Source of the DNA: Cyclobacteriaceae bacterium
GTDB lineage: Bacteria; Bacteroidota; Bacteroidia; Cytophagales; Cyclobacteriaceae
Direction: 5' to 3'
NCBI GenBank assembly: GCA_029861825.1
Contig: JAOTYN010000111.1
Span: 1 to 10,550 of the forward strand
Length of the DNA: 10,550 nt
A program made the translations under genes and the position numbers. Shown here one piece after another: positions 5,514-10,550 of the stretch. Within the stretch, counting starts at the first letter, position 1, and every line of letters begins with the position of its first letter. The notes beneath the pieces are model-generated. The model saw only the letters and a program-made list of their open reading frames with translations, was not told the DNA's origin and searched no databases.

Positions 5514-8500
5514 CTAGGCTAGTTCGCGCAGATCTACTGGCACTACCTGGGAGACCCCTTGTTCGATCATGGTAATACCATAAATTATATCGGTACTGGC
5601 CATGGTCCTTTTGTTATGTGTTACTATAATAAATTGCGATTCTTCGGAGAATTTACGAACGATCTGATTGAACTTGTCGATGTTAGCGTCGTCTAAAGGA
5701 GCATCCACTTCATCAAAGATACAGAAGGGGGCTGGTTTTAACAGATAAATGGCAAACAGCAGAGAAGTTGCTGTAAGCGTTTTCTCGCCCCCTGAAAGCT
5801 GATTGATGGTCAAGGGCCTTTTTCCCTTGGGCTTTGCCATGATCTCAATGGGGGATTCCAGAGGAGCATCAGGATTGGTGAGTTTTAAGTCGCAATCATC
5901 TTCCTCAGTAAATAGGGAGCGGAACACGTGAATGAAGTTGGCCTTAATGTTGTTGAAGGCTCCCAGAAATGTCTCCTTGGCTACCGTATCGATTTCCTCT
6001 ATGGTGGTCAGCAAGGACTCCTTGGCACCTAACAAATCTTCTTTTTGCGAAGTTATGAATTCGTGCCGCTGTTTAATCTCATCGTAGGCGTCCATGGCCA
6101 TGGGATTTATGGGTCCCATACGCTCCAGCTTCTCCCTCATCTTAAAGACTTTGGCTTGCAATTCCTCTTCATCCATGTGGGCCACACCCTGGTCGAGATC
6201 ATCCGGTGAGTCCTCAACCAGCGCTTCCAGGTCAACGTTGAATTCCACCGAGAGACGTTCTTTCACCGAGCTTAGCTGTAATTTGGTTTCGTTCAAATTG
6301 TTGTTCAACTCCATCAACAGCATATCGCTTTGTTCCCGATTCCGCTGAATTTCCCGGCCTTGTTTATCCAACTGATCAATATCACCTCTACACTCATAAT
6401 ATTCGCGTTCGGCCTCATTGACCTCTTTTTCAAAAACCTCTCGTTCCTTGATCAGGTCCAGCAATTCCCCTTCATTGACTTCGGCAGATTCCAATAAGCG
6501 CTTTATTTCATCCTGATTTTGTTGGATGCCAGTTTGATTTTCGGCTATTCTCTGCTCACTATTATCCAGAGCATTGCGCTTGAAGGACAGTTCAGAATCC
6601 AGGGAACTGATCTGATTCTGTTGCTGGTGGTACAATAGATTTCTTTCGTTAAAGGCGCCGGATTTTTGATTCAATTGATCATTTTCCTGGACCAGTAGCT
6701 CGTTGGTCTTTTGAATTATTTTCTCGAACTCCTCCAGATTCTTGGACTCCTGCTCTGCTTGAGGTTGTATCTGTGCCAATTCAGTTTTCAACTCCGCGAT
6801 CTTGGAATCGATATCTTCCTTTTTGGTTTTGTTGCTGGTGATCAACTGGGTGAACTGTTCCTTCTTAGTTCGGTACGAGACATATTCTTCGTTTATGCGA
6901 TAGATCTCGTTCTGCAGGAAATCAATGCGCGGTCTGTAAGTGGATTCCTTTAATTGATTCAATTCCTCTTGCTTGGACTCCAAACTGTACCTGATCTTTT
7001 GAATATTCTTGTCCAGCGAACGGATCTCCTTTTGCAGCTTATCCAGATTTTTGGCCCGCCCTATACGCTTTCCTTCAAATAACCCCACGGAGCCACCGGA
7101 AATGCTGTGTTTTCTTTTGATGGCTTTTCCATTTTTGGTGATGAATACGCAGGATTCGTCTTGAGGCATGTTTACATAGTCCCCATCGACGATGTAGACA
7201 CCATCCAGGATATGCCCTATCAGGTTGCGGTATTTGTTTTCGTATTCTACGATTTCCGTAGCACTGGTAGCATTATCGAATATCTTACCTTGAGATGGAT
7301 GGAATCCTTTGAAGCTGTCCAAAATAAAAAAATGGGCCTTACCTTTAGCCGCTTCATTAAGCAAATTTATAGCCTGATAAGCCTGAGACTCATTATCAAC
7401 GATGTAATAATTCATGTAAGGCTCCAGGTAATTTTCGATAGTTACCCGGTAATTTTCATCGCAGGTGAGGATGTCGGATAGCAAAGGTGCTTGTTTACCC
7501 CAATCGGCTTTCCTCTTAAGAAATTTGATAGCTTCCGGGAATCCTTCCAAGTTTTCTACCAGCGATTTGGTGAGGTTGTATTCGTTTTGCTTGGCGTCTA
7601 ATTTGCGACTCTGTTCCACTAGTTCATCTCGAATAACCTCGATGGTCTTGGTAGTTGATTCAATGCCCTCTTGCAGCTTTTCTTCCTCTACCTTCCATTG
7701 TTCCAGCTGAATATTCTTGTCGTTGATCTCCTGGGCTATGCCGGAGATCTTTTCATCGAAGGTGTGGATACTGGCGCTTTTTTCAGTAGTATCGGTAGAA
7801 GCCTTCTCCAGTTCCTGTTGCAAAGTGGTTATCTGGATCTCTTTAATTTCGTGATCCTTACTCAGCTGATACACCTGGTCTTTCTTGTCCCGATACTGAT
7901 CGGACAACATTTGCAATTCACCTTGCAGGGTGCTGGTCTTGTCTTTTTGCTGTTGATACTCTGTTCTCAGGGCATTGACATGCTGCTCGGTTTGGATCAA
8001 TAGCTCGGTGATGCGCTCTTTTTCTTTAGACAACCCGGAAATGCTGATAGAGGCTCTTTCCCGACTTTCTTTGTCCAAATTAATTTGTTTGGCCAGGGAA
8101 TCGTCTTTGTCGTGAAGATAGCGCAGTCTTTCATTCTTGATCTGCTTGTTGCTTTCAAACTTTCGAATGTTAGACACCTGATCATTCAGCGCTTTTTGCT
8201 TTTGGGCCAGGGCTTTCTCCAGCTCAATTAAACGAGTCTTGGCCTGCTCTACTTCGGCCTCTTTTTCGGTCAGTTGCGTATTGAAAGCCAACTTGCGATC
8301 GTTTTCGCCATCAATTTGTTGGTTCAAATTCTGAAAGGCTGAGGTATATTTGCTAGCAGACTTTTTAGCTAATACGATACTATAGGTTTTATAGTCTTCT
8401 TTTAGTTTGAAGTACCTTTCGGCCTGTTTAGCCTGCTTTTCAAGAGATTTGAGGTTCTTTTCGATCTCGAACAAGAGGTCCTCAACCCGCTCTAAATCGG

Positions 8501-9056
8501 TATCCGCATCGCTGAGTTTCTTCAAAGTTTGTTTTTTGCGGATCTTGAACTTGGAGACCCCCGCAGCTTCTTCAAACAGGTTACGCCGGCTGTTGTCCTT
8601 ATCGTTCAGGATATCATCTACCATCTTCAGTTCGATAATGGCGTAGCTGTCGGGGCCTATCCCGGTATCCATGAACAGGCTATTGATGTCCTTAAGACGG
8701 CAAGTCACCCCATTTAACTGATACTCACTATCGCCTGAACGAAAATAACGACGGGTGATGGTGATCTGGGAATATTCTGTAGGAAGTACGTTGCGGGTAT
8801 TATCGAAAGTCAGACTGACTTCCGCCATCTGGGTAGGTTTTCTGTTTTTTGTTCCGTTAAAGATGATATTCTCCATCTTTTCGGATCGCAGGGTCTTGAT
8901 TTTTTGTTCTCCCAATACCCAGCGGATAGCGTCAACTACATTGGATTTACCGCACCCATTGGGGCCAACTACTCCAGTAATACCTTCATCAAAATTAATT
9001 ATTACCTTGTCCGCGAAGCTTTTAAACCCCTTGATTTCAAGTTTGGTAAGAAGCAT
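5514..9056 (-). CDS. smc: Chromosome segregation/condensation ATPase SMC
   Basis: This is a full-length SMC of 1180 residues (family near 1180-1190). It forms a dimeric ring with ScpA and ScpB that extrudes DNA loops and helps chromosome segregation. The N-terminal head has Walker A GPNGCGKS (31-38) and FEEAAGVSKFK (161-171). A long coiled coil spans about 175-500, the hinge about 505-655 ends in SISGGSVGLFEGKR, and the returning coil spans about 670-1020. The C-terminal head has signature LSGGEK (1087-1092), Walker B FCIFDEVD (1111-1118), D-loop PLDDAN (1120-1125) and the switch histidine in VTHNK (1145-1149). Head and hinge positions are as expected and there is no truncation. One oddity is the Q-loop: residues 140-146 read IIELKMV where most bacterial SMCs have IIGQGxV, so the metal-contacting glutamine is Leu143. 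The ATG gives the usual N-terminus; the nearest GGGAG is 13 bases upstream, rather far for a Shine-Dalgarno site. The gene is divergent from the membrane protein gene at 9131. Confidence 0.97.
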   Translation of the reverse strand: MLLTKLEIKGFKSFADKVIINFDEGITGVVGPNGCGKSNVVDAIRWVLGEQKIKTLRSEKMENIIFNGTKNRKPTQMAEVSLTFDNTRNVLPTEYSQITITRRYFRSGDSEYQLNGVTCRLKDINSLFMDTGIGPDSYAIIELKMVDDILNDKDNSRRNLFEEAAGVSKFKIRKKQTLKKLSDADTDLERVEDLLFEIEKNLKSLEKQAKQAERYFKLKEDYKTYSIVLAKKSASKYTSAFQNLNQQIDGENDRKLAFNTQLTEKEAEVEQAKTRLIELEKALAQKQKALNDQVSNIRKFESNKQIKNERLRYLHDKDDSLAKQINLDKESRERASISISGLSKEKERITELLIQTEQHVNALRTEYQQQKDKTSTLQGELQMLSDQYRDKKDQVYQLSKDHEIKEIQITTLQQELEKASTDTTEKSASIHTFDEKISGIAQEINDKNIQLEQWKVEEEKLQEGIESTTKTIEVIRDELVEQSRKLDAKQNEYNLTKSLVENLEGFPEAIKFLKRKADWGKQAPLLSDILTCDENYRVTIENYLEPYMNYYIVDNESQAYQAINLLNEAAKGKAHFFILDSFKGFHPSQGKIFDNATSATEIVEYENKYRNLIGHILDGVYIVDGDYVNMPQDESCVFITKNGKAIKRKHSISGGSVGLFEGKRIGRAKNLDKLQKEIRSLDKNIQKIRYSLESKQEELNQLKESTYRPRIDFLQNEIYRINEEYVSYRTKKEQFTQLITSNKTKKEDIDSKIAELKTELAQIQPQAEQESKNLEEFEKIIQKTNELLVQENDQLNQKSGAFNERNLLYHQQQNQISSLDSELSFKRNALDNSEQRIAENQTGIQQNQDEIKRLLESAEVNEGELLDLIKEREVFEKEVNEAEREYYECRGDIDQLDKQGREIQRNREQSDMLLMELNNNLNETKLQLSSVKERLSVEFNVDLEALVEDSPDDLDQGVAHMDEEELQAKVFKMREKLERMGPINPMAMDAYDEIKQRHEFITSQKEDLLGAKESLLTTIEEIDTVAKETFLGAFNNIKANFIHVFRSLFTEEDDCDLKLTNPDAPLESPIEIMAKPKGKRPLTINQLSGGEKTLTATSLLFAIYLLKPAPFCIFDEVDAPLDDANIDKFNQIVRKFSEESQFIIVTHNKRTMASTDIIYGITMIEQGVSQVVPVDLRELA

Positions 9057-9130
9057 AAAAAGAAATGATCTCCCGAATTTTAAAAAATGCTCCCGCTAAT
9101 TTATAATTATTTTTGGTATTTTTAGTCAGC
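9057..9130. promoter_or_regulatory. Divergent promoter region between smc and the membrane-protein operon
   Basis: These 74 AT-rich bases separate two divergent starts. CTCCCG occurs twice in direct orientation, at 9070-9075 and 9090-9095, exactly 20 bases apart. On the minus strand the copies sit in similar contexts (CGGGAG followed by CATTT directly or after two extra bases). For smc, TAAATTAG on the minus strand (9096-9103) is a 7-of-8 match to TAnnTTTG. No full -33 element is visible for either gene. Confidence 0.35.
9108..9115 (+). promoter_or_regulatory. Candidate -7 promoter element for the membrane-protein/aminotransferase operon
   Basis: TATTTTTG is an exact match to the Bacteroidota -7 consensus TAnnTTTG. 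It lies 15 bases before the ATG at 9131, which would give a very short leader. It overlaps an in-frame TTG at 9113, which makes that earlier start unlikely. No -33 TTG is seen at the usual 19-21 base distance, so support is limited. Confidence 0.3.
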
Positions 9131-9613
9131 ATGGATGACATTCAAACGTTAATATACTTCGGCCTGATCATCATTTGGTTCCTCTCCAGGGTGTTCTCTA
9201 AAAAGAAGCAGAAGAAGCCGCCGGTACCCAATCAAGCTCCAACGAGGACCCGAACCAGCCCTCCGCCGAAAACCCAAAAAGCTCCGGAACCCGCGGTCAC
9301 TTTTGAGGATATCTTGCGTGAATTGACGGGAACACCGGTCTCTGCTCCTGCAGAACCCTCAAAGCGTGTTCCAGACTTCCCGGAGATCCCACAATTGATA
9401 CCGGAGGAAGAGCCCCATTATAAGGAGGAGGAGCCAGCACCGGTCTCATCACATCCTGATATTATAATGCGTGAAGGAGCCTTCAAGGAGTTTGTGGTAA
9501 AACAAAAAAAGGGTCCCAAGGTTGCCAGGGAGGTATTCAAGCTTCTTAAGCAGCCACAAGGACTTAAGCAAGCGATAATCTTAAAGGAAATTCTGGACCG
9601 ACCTTATAATTGA
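9131..9613 (+). CDS. Small single-pass membrane protein of unknown function
   Basis: I do not recognise a named family. From ATG 9131 the protein has 160 residues. An in-frame TTG at 9113 would add six, but it sits in the likely promoter and precedes the typical acidic start MDDIQ. Residues 5-19 form one hydrophobic segment, followed by a basic cluster (SKKKQKK, 23-29). This predicts a short outside N-terminus and a cytoplasmic body. Residues 30-110 are low-complexity, rich in proline, glutamate and alanine, and probably a disordered tether. The C-terminus (about 112-160) looks folded and helical, ending in LKQAIILKEILDRPYN (145-160). I have seen similar AIIxxEILxRP endings in Bacteroidota hypothetical proteins. 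The architecture suggests a membrane-anchored adaptor whose C-terminal helix binds a partner; this is inference. The gene is 6 bases from the downstream aminotransferase-fold gene, so the two are probably co-transcribed. Confidence 0.75.
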   Translation: MDDIQTLIYFGLIIIWFLSRVFSKKKQKKPPVPNQAPTRTRTSPPPKTQKAPEPAVTFEDILRELTGTPVSAPAEPSKRVPDFPEIPQLIPEEEPHYKEEEPAPVSSHPDIIMREGAFKEFVVKQKKGPKVAREVFKLLKQPQGLKQAIILKEILDRPYN

Positions 9614-9619
9614 TCTCAT

Positions 9620-10550
9620 ATGCTTTCGCGCAGACAGTTCATTTCCCGATCGGGTATTTGGGCATTGGCTCCGATACCGTTTTCAGAAGCCTTGATAGCC
9701 CAGGTAAAGGTTCTGTCGGCCCACCATGCCGGTGAATCAACCCTGGCTTTAGCTGAAAATGAGACCTTTTGGGAAAAGATCCAGAAAGCGTTTTATCAAA
9801 GCCCGGATTTTATCAATCTTGAAAACGGCTACTACAGCCCCATGCCACAATCCACCTTACAAGGGTTGGATGAAAATTGGAAATATTTAAACTCCCGTCC
9901 CAGCTTTTATATGCGGCGGGAATTGGAGGAGGATAGGACCAAGCAAAAAGAACAATTGGCAGCTTTAGCGGGATGCCGTACGGAGGAATTGGTGATCACC
10001 CGCAATACTACTGAATCATTGGACACCGTTATACTGGGGTTAAAAATGGAGGCGGGAGAAGAAGCCATTTTCTGCGATCAGGACTATCTGAGTATGCAGG
10101 AAGCATTCAGGCAAAAGGCCCGCCGTGAAGGCATTGTTTGCAAAACGATTGCTTTGCCTCTTCATCCTGACAGCGATGCACAGATTGTAGATATTTACCG
10201 GCAGGCCATTACTGCCAAAACCAAAGTATTGTTAGTAACCCATTTGATCAATATAAGCGGTCAAATCTTGCCGGTCCGGAAAATTTGTCAGATGGCCCAC
10301 CAAAGAGGAGTGGAAGTGATCGTGGATGGTGCTCATAGTTTTGCCCACTTGGATTTCAAGATACCCGATTTGGAATGTGATTACTACGGAGCCAGTTTGC
10401 ACAAGTGGTTATGCACACCATTAGGATTGGGCCTATTATACATAAACAAGTCCAAAATTGAACGGGTTTGGCCGCTGTTTGGTGATGATACTTATGCCGA
10501 CGATGATATCCGGAAATTCGAGCATATTGGCACCCAGCCAGTTCCTATTC
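9620..10550 (+). CDS. Class V aminotransferase-fold PLP enzyme with twin-arginine signal, N-terminal part
   Basis: The gene is open at the right edge; 310 residues are visible of a family usually about 400-430. The N-terminus MLSRRQFISRSG has the Tat pattern (S/T)RRxFx, followed by a modest hydrophobic stretch (12-27), so export in a folded state, or membrane tethering, is predicted. The cleavage site is weak (LIA-Q near 27). The catalytic domain starts near residue 50. Fold-type I landmarks are RNTTES (128-133, cofactor phosphate region), VDGAHS (235-240, Asp236 contacting the PLP ring nitrogen) and SLHKW (259-263, Lys262 as Schiff-base lysine), followed by GT at 304-305. The overall wording is closest to the isopenicillin-N epimerase/cysteine desulfurase-like class V proteins. 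The reaction and substrate cannot be named. The ATG starts 6 bases after the previous stop, without a Shine-Dalgarno site, which indicates an operon with the membrane protein. Confidence 0.88.
   Translation, partial: MLSRRQFISRSGIWALAPIPFSEALIAQVKVLSAHHAGESTLALAENETFWEKIQKAFYQSPDFINLENGYYSPMPQSTLQGLDENWKYLNSRPSFYMRRELEEDRTKQKEQLAALAGCRTEELVITRNTTESLDTVILGLKMEAGEEAIFCDQDYLSMQEAFRQKARREGIVCKTIALPLHPDSDAQIVDIYRQAITAKTKVLLVTHLINISGQILPVRKICQMAHQRGVEVIVDGAHSFAHLDFKIPDLECDYYGASLHKWLCTPLGLGLLYINKSKIERVWPLFGDDTYADDDIRKFEHIGTQPVPI

Noticed and set aside
5512..5519. GCCTAGGC palindrome at the smc stop codon as an operator or attachment site
   Set aside because: It is only eight bases, made partly of the last coding codons and the stop; chance is the simplest explanation.
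7107..7481. Plus-strand open frame of 124 codons opposite smc, with hydrophobic composition
   Set aside because: It is antisense to the SMC hinge. The hydrophobic, phenylalanine-rich composition is what the reverse complement of a Lys/Glu/Asn-rich gene produces.
9113..9130. Earlier TTG start adding six residues (MVFLVS) to the small membrane protein
   Set aside because: It overlaps an exact TAnnTTTG promoter element, and the ATG at 9131 gives a normal N-terminus ahead of the membrane segment.

Overview
This window looks like an ordinary chromosomal stretch from a member of the Bacteroidota, possibly the Saprospiria/Chitinophagia/Flavobacteriia group; the exact lineage cannot be fixed from sequence alone. 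The evidence is an SMC protein with the head-domain and hinge-exit wording I associate with this phylum, a second EF-G of the Bacteroides EF-G2 type, a PPP-like phosphatase of the GDxxDGW subgroup, a small membrane protein with a Bacteroidota-like C-terminus, and a near absence of Shine-Dalgarno sequences (only alkB has a clear one). There are no RNA genes, CRISPR arrays, insertion sequences or phage genes, and no gene is visibly broken.

Layout. 1-620 (minus): the N-terminal half of an integral-membrane alkane 1-monooxygenase (alkB), cut by the left edge. 621-689: a short divergent promoter region. 690-1382 (plus): a metallo-dependent phosphatase, which ends one base short of the convergent next gene. 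1384-3519 (minus): an EF-G paralogue (EF-G2) whose GTPase centre lacks the catalytic histidine. 3520-3734: a 215-base leader/intergenic region with a 14-base perfect palindrome overlapping a bulged hairpin. 3735-5447 (minus): a fused ATP sulfurylase/APS kinase. 5514-9056 (minus): chromosome-condensation ATPase SMC. 9057-9130: a divergent promoter region with a direct repeat. 9131-9613 (plus): a small single-pass membrane protein of unknown function. 9620-10550 (plus): a class V PLP-dependent aminotransferase-fold enzyme with a twin-arginine signal, cut by the right edge.

How the genes relate. The three minus-strand genes run smc, then sat-cysC, then EF-G2. The 66-base smc/sat-cysC gap would allow read-through. 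The 215-base gap before EF-G2, with its palindrome and hairpin, suggests that EF-G2 has its own control. The genes belong to different processes (chromosome segregation, sulfate activation/PAPS supply, translation), so no joint pathway is evident. The plus-strand pair at the right end, only 6 bases apart, is very probably an operon. No new multi-gene system is evident. The points most worth a second look are the GTPase-impaired EF-G2 and its structured leader, the unusual Q-loop of SMC, and the Tat-signal PLP enzyme paired with an uncharacterised membrane protein.
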